NCBI RefSeq assembly: GCF_002979555.1
Contig: NZ_PCOZ01000017.1
Location: forward strand, 20,533 to 84,532
From: Pseudomonas sp. MYb60
Lineage (GTDB): Bacteria > Pseudomonadota > Gammaproteobacteria > Pseudomonadales > Pseudomonadaceae
Direction: 5' to 3'
DNA: 64,000 nt
Both the position numbers and the translations under genes were made by a program. The notes below the pieces were generated by a model. It was not told the DNA's origin. It was given only the letters and a program-made list of their open reading frames with translations, and searched no databases. Below are positions 24,355-33,120 of the stretch, piece by piece (the first letter of the stretch is position 1; the number at the start of each line of letters is the position of its first letter).

Positions 24355-25704
24355 ATGGCCAAGGTACAGAAACCCACCGACTTCAATGTCTTGCTCGAGC
24401 AATATGGCATGCAGGTCTTTGAACTGGCGCGTACCTTCAAGGCGGTGGATGACAAGGGTCGTTACCTGCATTGGGACGAGTTTCGTCGGTATCCCTCCCA
24501 TGGCATCAGCAAAGAGGCTGCATGGGCGGCAATCAAGTTGTCTCGGGCGTGTGGCAGTCAGACGCTTGAGTTACGCAGTGAATGCGCAAGTCCGTTCTCG
24601 CTCTACCTGACTGAGTTTTGCGCCGCGGCCATCCATGGCGTGGAACAAATGACCTCGCGCCTGGGCGGGGCGGCCGCGTCTTCACCCCAATACCGGGACA
24701 ATGCCAAGTACCTGGTTGATTCACTGATGATGGAGGAGGCTATCTCCAGCGCTCAATTAGAGGGCGCTTCGACGACCCGCAAGATCGCCAAGGACATGCT
24801 GGCCAAGGAGCGTACGCCGCAAAATGATGATGAGCGGATGATCCTCAACAACTACCAACTGATGAAGCACGCAAAATACGCCAAGGCCGACAACCTTAGT
24901 GTTGCGTTGATCTGCGAGTTCCAGGCAATCGCCACTGCTGGTGTTGAAGAAGCGAGCGCCCAGCCGGGGCATATCAGGGACGGCGACGATATTTTCGTCG
25001 GTGGCCCGGGTAACGACGTGGTACACCAGCCACCCAAGGCGTCGCTGCTGGTCCCCAGGCTTGAAGCGCTTTGCCGCTTTGCCAATGAACATCATGATGG
25101 ACAGGACGGTCGGGCGTTCATTCATCCGCTGGTCAAGGCGATCATCCTGCATTTCATGCTGGGGTATGAGCACCCCTTTCGCGACGGCAATGGGCGAACG
25201 GCGCGCTGCCTGTTCTACTGGTTCATGCTCAGATGCGGTTATTGGCCGTTCGAGTACATCTCCATCAGCACGTTGCTCAAGCAGGCGCCCATGCAATATG
25301 GACGTTCCTATGTACAGACGGAAACCGATGGGTTCGACCTGACCTATTTTGTGATCTATCAACTGCGGGTGATTGAGCGGGCCATCAAGGATTTCATGCA
25401 GCACTTCGAAAATATGCGCCTGGAAGCGTTCGAACTGACGGCATGGGTGCAGAGGCTTGAATTGAAGGGAGGGCTGAATTACCGGCAGAGCCATCTTCTG
25501 AAAAAGGTGCTCCAACATCCGGGGCGAATTTTTACGCCCAAGGAACTCACCCATGACTATGACGTTTCTGAGAACACTGCCCGTACGGACCTTGAACGCC
25601 TGGTCGGGATGAAGGTGCTGATGAAAGTGCAGGAGGGCAAGAGCTTTCTGTACATCGCCAGGGACGATGGGCGGGACAATCTTAAAAAGGCTACGTTGCG
25701 CTGA
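24355..25704 (+). CDS. Fic-family protein with C-terminal winged helix
   Basis: A 449-residue Fic protein. The catalytic loop HPFRDGNGR is at residues 273-281, with a preceding flap region. The inhibitory helix motif S-x-x-x-E-G (Ser132 to Gly137, SAQLEG) lies N-terminal to the Fic core, giving a class II, self-inhibited AMP transferase. Residues about 390-440 form a winged helix (FTPKELTHDYDVSENTARTD) that may bind DNA. It would transfer AMP to hydroxyl groups of target proteins. It stands alone, with no antitoxin gene beside it. Confidence 0.92.
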   Translation: MAKVQKPTDFNVLLEQYGMQVFELARTFKAVDDKGRYLHWDEFRRYPSHGISKEAAWAAIKLSRACGSQTLELRSECASPFSLYLTEFCAAAIHGVEQMTSRLGGAAASSPQYRDNAKYLVDSLMMEEAISSAQLEGASTTRKIAKDMLAKERTPQNDDERMILNNYQLMKHAKYAKADNLSVALICEFQAIATAGVEEASAQPGHIRDGDDIFVGGPGNDVVHQPPKASLLVPRLEALCRFANEHHDGQDGRAFIHPLVKAIILHFMLGYEHPFRDGNGRTARCLFYWFMLRCGYWPFEYISISTLLKQAPMQYGRSYVQTETDGFDLTYFVIYQLRVIERAIKDFMQHFENMRLEAFELTAWVQRLELKGGLNYRQSHLLKKVLQHPGRIFTPKELTHDYDVSENTARTDLERLVGMKVLMKVQEGKSFLYIARDDGRDNLKKATLR

Positions 25705-25717
25705 TCACGGGCGAAAA

Positions 25718-25742
25718 AAAACCGGCTGATCAGGCCGGTTTG
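25718..25742 (-). terminator. Rho-independent terminator of the repeat-protein gene
   Basis: On the minus strand AAACCGGC-CTGATCA-GCCGGTTT is followed by a run of T. It begins 25 nt after the stop of the minus-strand gene at 25767. The stem also lies 14 nt past the fic stop and may weakly serve both converging genes. Confidence 0.85.
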
Positions 25743-25766
25743 GGGTGTCCCGCAAGCAGTGCGGGG

Positions 25767-26114
25767 TTATACGCGGTTTTCCAGCAGGCGATCCGCACCG
25801 CCTTCGGCAACGCGACGTTCCAGCAGACGATCCGAGCCACCTTCGGCAACGCGACGCTCCAGCAGACGATCCGAGCCACCTTCGGCAACACGACGTTCCA
25901 GCAGACGATCCGAACCACCTTCAGCTACACGACGTTCCAGCAGACGATCCGCACCACCTTCGGCAACGCGACGTTCCAGCAGGCGTTCAGCGCCACCTTC
26001 GGCGACACGGTTGCCTTGCAGGCGTTCTGCACCGCCTTCAGCGAAAGCAGGTTGGGTGAATGCACTGACAGCGAGTACTGAGAAAGCGAGGCTAAGCAAA
26101 GTTTGGCGTTTCAT
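25767..26114 (-). CDS. Small secreted protein of 13-residue tandem repeats
   Basis: The gene encodes 115 residues. A signal peptide (residues 1-25, cleaved after AFA) is followed by seven tandem units of the form VAEGGSDRLLERR, with A/S and E/D variation, ending VAEGGADRLLENRV. The DNA repeat is 39 bp. Units are charged, Gly-containing and likely helical; no enzyme domain is present. A clear terminator follows and the gene stands alone. The function is unknown; similar short EGG-repeat exported proteins occur in Pseudomonas. The ATG at 26114 has a GGAGCAC ribosome site. Confidence 0.8.
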   Translation of the reverse strand: MKRQTLLSLAFSVLAVSAFTQPAFAEGGAERLQGNRVAEGGAERLLERRVAEGGADRLLERRVAEGGSDRLLERRVAEGGSDRLLERRVAEGGSDRLLERRVAEGGADRLLENRV

Positions 26115-26259
26115 GAGGGTGTGCTCCGAGTGTTTTAAGTAGGTGTTGCCGGGTATGGGTTTGATGTTACGCGTTGCATTTTTTAAGAGAACTTCATTGC
26201 GCTGATGGTGACTATCGATGCCAGCGATGGCCCGTTGGCAGGGGCCATCGCAGGGCCGG

Positions 26260-26982
26260 TCATGGCATCTGCGGCAGGTCGTTGGGGCGCAGGTCGAACA
26301 CCAGCACTTCGGCGTCTTCGCCCTGGCTGACATGGATCTGGCGCTCATCGCGAATTCGCGCCCCGTCGCCTTCCTGCAGGCGCTGGCCGTTGATCTCGAC
26401 GCTGCCCCGGGCCACATGGATGTACACGTGACGGTCCGGTGCCAGCTCAAGGGTGGCGGCTTCCGCACCGTTGAACAGGCCGGCATGCACACGGGCGTCC
26501 TGACGTACGCTGAGGGAACCGTCGGCGCCGTCCGGCGAGATGATCAACTGCAGGCGACCACGTTTCTGCGCCTCGCTGAAGTGCTCCTGCTGGTAGCGCG
26601 GTTCGGCACCGGACACGGCGGGCACGATCCAGATTTGCAGGAAGTGCACGCCACGCGTCTGGCTGTGGTTGAACTCGCTGTGGGCCACGCCGCTGCCGGC
26701 GCTCATCAGTTGTACGTCACCGGGGCGGATCACCGAACCGGTGCCCAGGGTGTCTTTGTGTTCCAGGGCGCCTTCGAGCACATAGGAGAAAATCTCCATG
26801 TCACGGTGCGGGTGCTGGCCAAAGCCTTTGCCGGCGGCGACGCGGTCATCGTTGATCACCAGCAAGTCGGAAAAACCTTGTTCCTTCGGGTTCCAGTAGT
26901 TGGCGAACGAGAAGGTGTGGAACGACTTCAACCAACCGTGATTGGCGGCGCCGCGTTCGGAAGCTTTGCGAAGGGTCAGCAT
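26260..26982 (-). CDS. Pirin-family protein (YhhW-like)
   Basis: A 240-residue bicupin with the metal site His57, His59, His101 and Glu103 (GQHPHRDMEIFSYVLEG; GSGVAHSEFN) and the pirin opening ANHGWLKSFHTFSFANYWNP. YhhW-type pirins can show quercetin 2,3-dioxygenase activity and are thought to sense or remove aromatic or redox signals. It is divergent from the GlxA-type regulator at 27158, which may control it. Confidence 0.92.
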   Translation of the reverse strand: MLTLRKASERGAANHGWLKSFHTFSFANYWNPKEQGFSDLLVINDDRVAAGKGFGQHPHRDMEIFSYVLEGALEHKDTLGTGSVIRPGDVQLMSAGSGVAHSEFNHSQTRGVHFLQIWIVPAVSGAEPRYQQEHFSEAQKRGRLQLIISPDGADGSLSVRQDARVHAGLFNGAEAATLELAPDRHVYIHVARGSVEINGQRLQEGDGARIRDERQIHVSQGEDAEVLVFDLRPNDLPQMP

Positions 26983-27157
26983 GGTCTTGTCCTCAAGTGA
27001 GCGTTGGCTGCGAGATGCAGTGCGCTTGCGTTGAGAAGAAGGTTAATGGTTACTGCGATATTCATTAAGAAGCTGTAATCTGAATAACTGTCTCTTTGAG
27101 ATTGACAGTAAAAGTCATGTCATAATGCGTGCCTGATCTTCTGCAATTCTTCACACG

Positions 27158-28123
27158 ATGGACGTTCATCCTATGAAAACCGTGGCCATGGCGCTGTTCC
27201 CGGACTTCCTGCTGCTTGACATGGCCGGGCCGCTCGAAGTGTTTTCGATTGCCAACCGCTTCCTGCCGGCGGCGCAGCATTACCAGATCATCACCATCGG
27301 CACCGAGCCCGGTGCCTTGCGCGCCTCCAATGGCATTGACGTGCAGACCGACCTGTTGCTGGACGAAGCCCACGACGCCTATGACGTATTGCTGGTGCCG
27401 GGCGGACCAGGGGCCTATAACGAATGCCACCCGGCGCTGTTGCCCTGGCTCAAGGCCGTCGCCCCTCGGGCTCGGCGCTACGGCTCGATCTGCACCGGCG
27501 CCTTCGTGCTGGGTCACGCCGGGTTGCTGGATGGCCACCGAGTGACCACGCACTGGCACTACACTGAGCGGTTGATCAAGGCGTTTCCCAAGGCTATCGT
27601 CGAGACCGATCGCATCTACTTGCAGGACGGTCGCTTGTTGACCTCGGGCGGGGTCACTGCCGGGATCGACCTGGCACTGTCGATTGTCGCTCAGGACCAC
27701 GGCAAGGAAGTCGCGGTGGAAGTGGCCAAGGTGCTGCTGGTGGTGATGAAGCGCCAGGGCGGCCAGGCGCAGTTCAGCCCGATGACGGGGGCGGTAGGCA
27801 CCCAGGAAACTGCGATCACGCGTGTGCAGAAGCACGTGCTGGCGCATCTTGAACAGACGTTCACCATCGAGTCGATGGCCGAGCTTGCGGGCATGAGCGC
27901 CCGCCATTTTGCGCGGGTGTTTGCCAAGGACGTGCAGATGACGCCCATGGCGTTCCTGCAGGGTGCACGCATCGACCGCGCCCGCCATCTGCTGGAAACC
28001 ACCGACCTGCCGCTCAAGACCGTGGCGTTCCACGCCGGCTTTGGCAGCGTGCGCTACATGCGCTTCCTGTTCAGTGAAAAACTCGGCCTGAACCCGACTC
28101 AATACCGACAGCAGTTCAGTTAA
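27158..28123 (+). CDS. GlxA-family regulator (DJ-1/PfpI plus AraC HTH)
   Basis: A 321-residue regulator. Residues 5-190 form a DJ-1/PfpI-like domain with the nucleophile-elbow Cys112 (GSICTGAFVLG). Residues 220-320 hold an AraC-type double HTH (TIESMAELAGMSARHFARVF; LPLKTVAFHAGFGSVRYMRF). The start is uncertain between ATG 27158 and ATG 27173; neither has a strong ribosome site. It is divergent from the pirin gene across a 175-nt gap. The effector is unknown. Confidence 0.88.
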   Translation: MDVHPMKTVAMALFPDFLLLDMAGPLEVFSIANRFLPAAQHYQIITIGTEPGALRASNGIDVQTDLLLDEAHDAYDVLLVPGGPGAYNECHPALLPWLKAVAPRARRYGSICTGAFVLGHAGLLDGHRVTTHWHYTERLIKAFPKAIVETDRIYLQDGRLLTSGGVTAGIDLALSIVAQDHGKEVAVEVAKVLLVVMKRQGGQAQFSPMTGAVGTQETAITRVQKHVLAHLEQTFTIESMAELAGMSARHFARVFAKDVQMTPMAFLQGARIDRARHLLETTDLPLKTVAFHAGFGSVRYMRFLFSEKLGLNPTQYRQQFS

Positions 28124-28263
28124 CGACATAATGTCCGTCTCGCGCACCCGATTGTCCGTGTCGCTCCCTGTGCCAGCATTGCCCTGTCACGACTAGCTGG
28201 CAAGATAGCCACAAGCCCACGGAAAAGGATGCGCAAACGCCCAAGGCCGGGTGTTTCAGCGCT

Positions 28264-29742
28264 ATGACAGACATGCATAACCCTCAGGCGATTGACGCTG
28301 ATGGCACGGTGCGCTTCGGCGCCTATGTCTTTCACCGGCAACAGCGGCTGCTCAGCAAGGCTGGCTGGCCGGTGCCCCTGGGTGGACGTGCGCTGGATAT
28401 CCTCACCGTGCTGCTGGAAATCCCCGGACAATTCATCAGCAAAGCCACGTTGATCGAACGGGTCTGGCCCAGCAGTGTGGTGGAAGAAAACAACCTGCGC
28501 GTACACATCGCCGCGCTGCGCCGTGCCCTCAGCGGGCGGCGCTATATCCTCAACGATCCCCACCGTGGTTACAGTTTCGCCGCCGCGGTTCATGGCCTTG
28601 CGCCGGCGACCTTGCCCCGGCACAACCTGGCGGCGCGACTGAGCCCGGTAATCGGCTGCGATGAACTGCTGGGCGGGTTGGTGCGGCGCTTGTCCGGCCA
28701 GAACCTGATGACCCTCACCGGTTGCCCTGGCGTTGGCAAAAGCACGCTGGCCCTGGCCCTGGCCGAACGGGTGCTGCCGCGCTACTGCGACGGCGTGTGG
28801 TGGGTGGACCTGGCGACCGTACAGGCACCGCTGGCAATGCTGCGCCATGTGAGTGCCGCCTTGGAACTCCCACCCGCGGGTAGCGCCCTGGAGTTGGCCA
28901 GCCAGCTGACTGCCCGCCAATCCCTGTTGATTCTCGATGGCGCCGACTTGTTGCTCGGTGCCTGCCGCCACCTCGTGCGCGTGCTGCGCGACACGGCCCC
29001 AGGCGTCACCGTGCTGGTGACCAGCCGCGAACCCCTGCAGATGCCCGGCGAGTGGCTGCTGCGTGTGCCGCGCATGGCGGTGCCTGGGCTGGCGGCGTTG
29101 GGCAGTGTCGAGCAGGCGCTGGCCTATCCGGCGGTGCAACTGTTCGCCGCGCGGGTGCGCGCGGGCCAGCAGGGTTTTGTCTTGCGGCCCCAGGACCTGG
29201 TGCCGCTGCGGGACATCTGCCGGCGCCTGGATGGCATTCCCCTGGCCCTGGAACTGGCCGCCGCCCAAGTCGATGCCTTGGGCGTGCGCGGCCTGCAAAC
29301 CCAGCTGAGCCAAGGGTTGCAGGTGCTGACCCGAGGTCGACGTACGGCGGTGGAGCGCCATCAGTCGCTGGCGGCTGCGCTGGACTGGTCATACGAGCGA
29401 CTAAGCCTGCCGGAGCGTTGGCTGTACCTGCAAATGGGCTTGTTCAAGATGGGCGTGAGCCTGCCGGCGCTGAGCGGGCTGGTCGCCGGTACCGAGCTTG
29501 AGCACGCCGACCTGGCGTACCTGCTGGCGCGCCTGGTGGGATTGTCCCTGCTGGGGACCGAACCTGGCCCGGGCCTGCCACGCTACCGCCTGCTCAACTG
29601 CGTGCGCAGCCATGCGCTGGCGCAACTGCGCGATCCGGCGCAGGTGGCGCGTTTGCAGGCGGGTTATGGGCATTACCTGGGGCCGTTTTCAGGCCGGCCG
29701 TTTGTCCTGCAACTGGTCGAGCAGGCCGCGTGCGTCGACTAG
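28264..29742 (+). CDS. Winged-helix/P-loop ATPase regulator, short form
   Basis: A 492-residue protein. Residues 15-110 are an OmpR-type winged helix (LGGRALDILTVLLEIPGQFI; WPSSVVEENNLRVHIAALRR), followed by a STAND/NB-ARC-like ATPase with P-loop GCPGVGKST (153-161) and sensor-like VTSREPL. It lacks the long TPR-like C-terminal half present in the paralogue at 29689-32460. It therefore looks like a natural short form or a truncated copy. Its last 54 bp overlap the 3' end of that convergent paralogue. Confidence 0.82.
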   Translation: MTDMHNPQAIDADGTVRFGAYVFHRQQRLLSKAGWPVPLGGRALDILTVLLEIPGQFISKATLIERVWPSSVVEENNLRVHIAALRRALSGRRYILNDPHRGYSFAAAVHGLAPATLPRHNLAARLSPVIGCDELLGGLVRRLSGQNLMTLTGCPGVGKSTLALALAERVLPRYCDGVWWVDLATVQAPLAMLRHVSAALELPPAGSALELASQLTARQSLLILDGADLLLGACRHLVRVLRDTAPGVTVLVTSREPLQMPGEWLLRVPRMAVPGLAALGSVEQALAYPAVQLFAARVRAGQQGFVLRPQDLVPLRDICRRLDGIPLALELAAAQVDALGVRGLQTQLSQGLQVLTRGRRTAVERHQSLAAALDWSYERLSLPERWLYLQMGLFKMGVSLPALSGLVAGTELEHADLAYLLARLVGLSLLGTEPGPGLPRYRLLNCVRSHALAQLRDPAQVARLQAGYGHYLGPFSGRPFVLQLVEQAACVD

Positions 29743-32460
29743 GTCTCGAGTGGCAAACCCTTCGGTGAATCGGCTGTAGATCGCGCCCAGCAGGTCCCTG
29801 GCGCTCTGCCCCCGACCTTGTGTTTGCCACAGCCGCGCCAGCGAGGTGGCGCAGCGCAGCTCCCAGGCCAGCGCGCCTTGCTGGTGCGCCAAGCCGAGCG
29901 ATTCGAGCAACAGCGCCTCGGCCTGGCGTTCGTCCTGCGCATGCAGGCAGGCGTGCGCCCGTACCCGCAGCAACTCAGGCGCACACCAACCGGCTTCACC
30001 ATTGCGTGCCCGCGCGAACCAAGTGTCGTCGAGCTCGACGGCACCCAGCGTAATCAGAATATCCTTGGCCAGGCCCAAGCCCTCCAAACCGTTGTCTTGC
30101 GGCTCGCCCGCGTAGTGCCCGGCCCAGGTCTGAAACAGCTGTGCGCAATGTTTGTGAGCATGCTGCTGCAACAAGGCTTGCATCGAGTCGGCCGCGGGTG
30201 TGTCGCCGTTGTAGCGGGCGATCACCACGCCGGCCAGCGCCAGGGTGTAGCAGATAGAGGTGCCGTGCTGGATTTGCAGCGCCAGTTCCAGGGCCTGGCT
30301 CGCAATGCTTGAGGCCCGCTCGGGATAGCCTTGTAACCAGAGGATGCGGGCAAGTACGGTCAGCGAGGCGACGCTCTGGTCATATTGCACGCCAAAGCCT
30401 TGGGTGAACCGATTGAGGTGGCTGCTGTGGGCCATGCGCTGGATCACCTGCTCGGCGTTGCGCAAGGCCAGGGCCTGGTGGCCGGCGTAGTGCTGGGCCA
30501 GTACGCGCAGGCGCTGGGCGCTGAAGTCCGGCAGCGGCTCGGTGCGCGGGTCGAGGATATCGAACTGCACGCTTTGCGCCAGGGCTTCGCGATAGTGTCC
30601 GGCGCAGAGGTTCACCGCCATGTGCCCGGAGACCGCCCGCAACTGGCCCGCCAGATCCTGCTGCTGTTCGGCCAGTTGCCGGGCGCTGACGAACGCGGCA
30701 ATTGTCTGCGGCGCGCCGCCCTGGGCATGGTAGGACAGGCTGCCCAGGGCCAGTTGCAGCTGCATGTTCAACTGCTGGCAGTGCGTGCCTGAATGCTGCA
30801 TCACCGCGAGCGCCTTGCCCACATACAACCCGTGCTCGCGCAGCAGCGACAGCTCTTGCCACAGTGGCATCGCACTGACCGTCAGGCGCACGCCGATGGG
30901 GTGTACGCCCTGGTCGCCGAGGCCCCAGTCGAGGGCGGCGCGGATGTCTTCACGCAACGGTGCATAGCGGTCGATCCACGGCTGGGTCGCCGTGACGTCC
31001 CACTCCAGCTGCGCCTGGTTCATCAGCGCCAGGCAGCGCTCGGCGTGGCGCTCGCGGGTCGCGTCAAGCTCGTCGGCGGCGCCGAGTTTTTCCAGGGCGT
31101 AGGTGCGCGTGATATCCAGCAGGCGATAGACCATCTCGTCATCGCCGGCCTCGACGTTGAGCAATGACTTGGCCACCAATTGGGTGATCGAGCCGAGTAC
31201 TTCAGTCGGTGCAATCTGCTCCCCGGCAATCACGGCTGCCGCGCTGGCCAGGCTGAAGCCACCCCGGAACACGGCCAGACGGCGCAGGCAAATCTGCTCG
31301 CATTCGGTGAGCAGGTCGAAGCTCCAGTCCAGGGTGGCCCGCAGGGTCTGGTGGCGGGGCAGGGCGCTGTTGCGGCCGCGGGTGAGCAGGCGGAAATTGT
31401 CCTCCATCTGCACCAGCAGGCCCGGCAGACCAAAGCGTTCGATCTGTGCCGCCACCAGCTCGATCGCCAGGGGGATACCGTCCAGGCGCTGGCAGATATC
31501 GATCGCCAGTGGTAGCTCGGCGTCGCTCAGTTCAAAGCTGTCCTGCTGGGACATGGCCCGCTCGACCAACAATTGCAGGGCCGGATAACCCAGGGCCTGG
31601 GCACGGTTGCCGGTGGCGGGCGGGCAGGCCAGCGGTTCGAGGCGCTGCACGTATTCGCCTTCGGCACGCAGAGCCTCGCGGCTGGTGGCCAGGATGTGCA
31701 ATTTGGGTGCGTGGCGCAGCAGGGTTTCACTGATCAGCGCGATGTCGTCCAGCAGGTGTTCGCAGTTGTCGATCACCAGCAGCAACTGACGCTCTTGCAG
31801 GCTGCGCGCGAAGGTCGCCAGCGGCTCGGGCTCGGCGTACTTGAGCTCCAGCAGGGCGGCGAGGTTGGGCAGAATCAACGACGGCGTGCTGAGCGGCGCG
31901 AGGTCCAGCAGGCGGATGCCGTCGCGGTAATGGCCGATCAGCAGTTCCGCCACGCGCAGGGCCACGGTGGTCTTGCCGATGCCGCCGGCACCGGTGAGGG
32001 TGATGAAGCGTTGCGCGGGCAATTGCTGCACCAGGCTGTCGATCAGGGCCTGGCGGCCGATCATCCGGGTACGCCGCAGGGGCAGGTTGTGGCCCTGGCT
32101 GTGGGGGGTACCGTCGGTAGTCAGGGTCATCGGTTCGATGCTCAAAGGTGCGACAAAACTGTAGCCGCGCTGGGCCACGGTGACGATATAACGCTGCCCG
32201 GCCTGGCCATCGCCAAGGGCCTTGCGCAACGCCGCCATGTGCACCCGCAGGTTGCCGTCCTCTACCACGCTTTTGGGCCAGACCCGGGCGATCAGTTCCT
32301 GCTTGCTCACCACGTTGCCGGCCTGCTCCAGCAGGATCAGCAGAATGTCCACTGCGCGCCGGCCCAGACGCAACGGGCGGCCGGCTTCGAGCACCAGGCG
32401 CTGCTGCGGATGAATCCGGTAGGGGCCGAAATGCACGGCCTGATCGCTGAGGTCACTCAT
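29689..32460 (-). CDS. Winged-helix/P-loop ATPase regulator with helical-repeat C-terminus
   Basis: A 923-residue regulator. The winged helix is at residues 10-105, the P-loop GAGGIGKTT at 157-165, and there are NB-ARC-like motifs (LLVIDNCEHLLDDIALISE; ILATSREALR). About 450 residues of helical, TPR-like sequence follow. This is the architecture of signal-integrating STAND transcription factors. The start is uncertain between 32460 (chosen, right before the winged helix) and 32496. It converges with, and overlaps, its shorter paralogue by 54 bp. No target gene is evident. Confidence 0.85.
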   Translation of the reverse strand: MSDLSDQAVHFGPYRIHPQQRLVLEAGRPLRLGRRAVDILLILLEQAGNVVSKQELIARVWPKSVVEDGNLRVHMAALRKALGDGQAGQRYIVTVAQRGYSFVAPLSIEPMTLTTDGTPHSQGHNLPLRRTRMIGRQALIDSLVQQLPAQRFITLTGAGGIGKTTVALRVAELLIGHYRDGIRLLDLAPLSTPSLILPNLAALLELKYAEPEPLATFARSLQERQLLLVIDNCEHLLDDIALISETLLRHAPKLHILATSREALRAEGEYVQRLEPLACPPATGNRAQALGYPALQLLVERAMSQQDSFELSDAELPLAIDICQRLDGIPLAIELVAAQIERFGLPGLLVQMEDNFRLLTRGRNSALPRHQTLRATLDWSFDLLTECEQICLRRLAVFRGGFSLASAAAVIAGEQIAPTEVLGSITQLVAKSLLNVEAGDDEMVYRLLDITRTYALEKLGAADELDATRERHAERCLALMNQAQLEWDVTATQPWIDRYAPLREDIRAALDWGLGDQGVHPIGVRLTVSAMPLWQELSLLREHGLYVGKALAVMQHSGTHCQQLNMQLQLALGSLSYHAQGGAPQTIAAFVSARQLAEQQQDLAGQLRAVSGHMAVNLCAGHYREALAQSVQFDILDPRTEPLPDFSAQRLRVLAQHYAGHQALALRNAEQVIQRMAHSSHLNRFTQGFGVQYDQSVASLTVLARILWLQGYPERASSIASQALELALQIQHGTSICYTLALAGVVIARYNGDTPAADSMQALLQQHAHKHCAQLFQTWAGHYAGEPQDNGLEGLGLAKDILITLGAVELDDTWFARARNGEAGWCAPELLRVRAHACLHAQDERQAEALLLESLGLAHQQGALAWELRCATSLARLWQTQGRGQSARDLLGAIYSRFTEGFATRDLVDARGLLDQLQDKRPA

Positions 32461-32517
32461 GGTTGCCCAGGTTTCGGGAAAAGGTCGGGCAAGCATATTC
32501 CAGGACGGTACAGACCA

Positions 32518-32916
32518 CTAGGCTGCAATCACTTGGGGTTTTTCGCGTAATTGGTGATTTCGCCAGGTCATCGGGTTGACGCCTTCGCTGCGGGTGAACA
32601 TGTGGCAGAAGTGCGCCTGGTCGCAGAAACCGCATTCCAGGCTGATTTGCGTGAGGCTCAGGGCGGAACTGGTGATCAATTCCTTAGCCCGCTCGATGCG
32701 TTGTTGGCGGATCCATTCCTGGGGCGACAGCCCGGTGCTGCATTTGAACGCCCGGGAAAAATGACTGCGCGACAGCGCACAGGCCTGCGCCAGGTCGGCG
32801 ATGGCCAGGCTTTCGCCGAGGTTGGCTTGAATCAGTTGCTTGGCGATACGCTCGCGCCGGGGGCATAGGCCACCGGTAGCGGATAAACGGGGAGCATATT
32901 GCTCGAGTCGGGCCAT
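32518..32916 (-). CDS. Small AraC-family HTH regulator
   Basis: A protein of about 132 residues that is almost only the AraC double HTH (SLAIADLAQACALSRSHFSR; LSLTQISLECGFCDQAHFCH). It ends in the usual GVNPMTWR. The ATG at 32916 is chosen, with GGAT 9 nt upstream; an ATG at 32979 would add 21 residues. Without a ligand domain it may act constitutively or with a partner. It is divergent from the MexT-like LysR gene. Confidence 0.8.
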   Translation of the reverse strand: MARLEQYAPRLSATGGLCPRRERIAKQLIQANLGESLAIADLAQACALSRSHFSRAFKCSTGLSPQEWIRQQRIERAKELITSSALSLTQISLECGFCDQAHFCHMFTRSEGVNPMTWRNHQLREKPQVIAA

Positions 32917-33120
32917 GACAAATATCCGCAGTCGATGGGAGCGTTCCCGGTGGATGGATGCAGTGTAGACGGCCATCATTTTGTTGCCGGACCGCCCGGC
33001 TGACGAGTTAATCGTTGTTAATTTCGCCAGGTGCAGTCGTCGAAAAGACAGCACAGGTGTGCAATCTCTGCGGCCTTTCCCATGCTTATCTGTGAGCTTG
33101 CCAACCGTTTGGATATCGCT

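Noticed and set aside
25767..26040. Regular ~39-bp DNA repeats that might suggest a CRISPR array
   Set aside because: The repeats are contiguous without spacers and stay in frame in a gene with signal peptide and terminator.
27112..27138. A TTGACA...TAATGC sigma70 promoter before the GlxA-type gene
   Set aside because: The spacing is only 15 bp and the -10 match is poor, so I did not list it.
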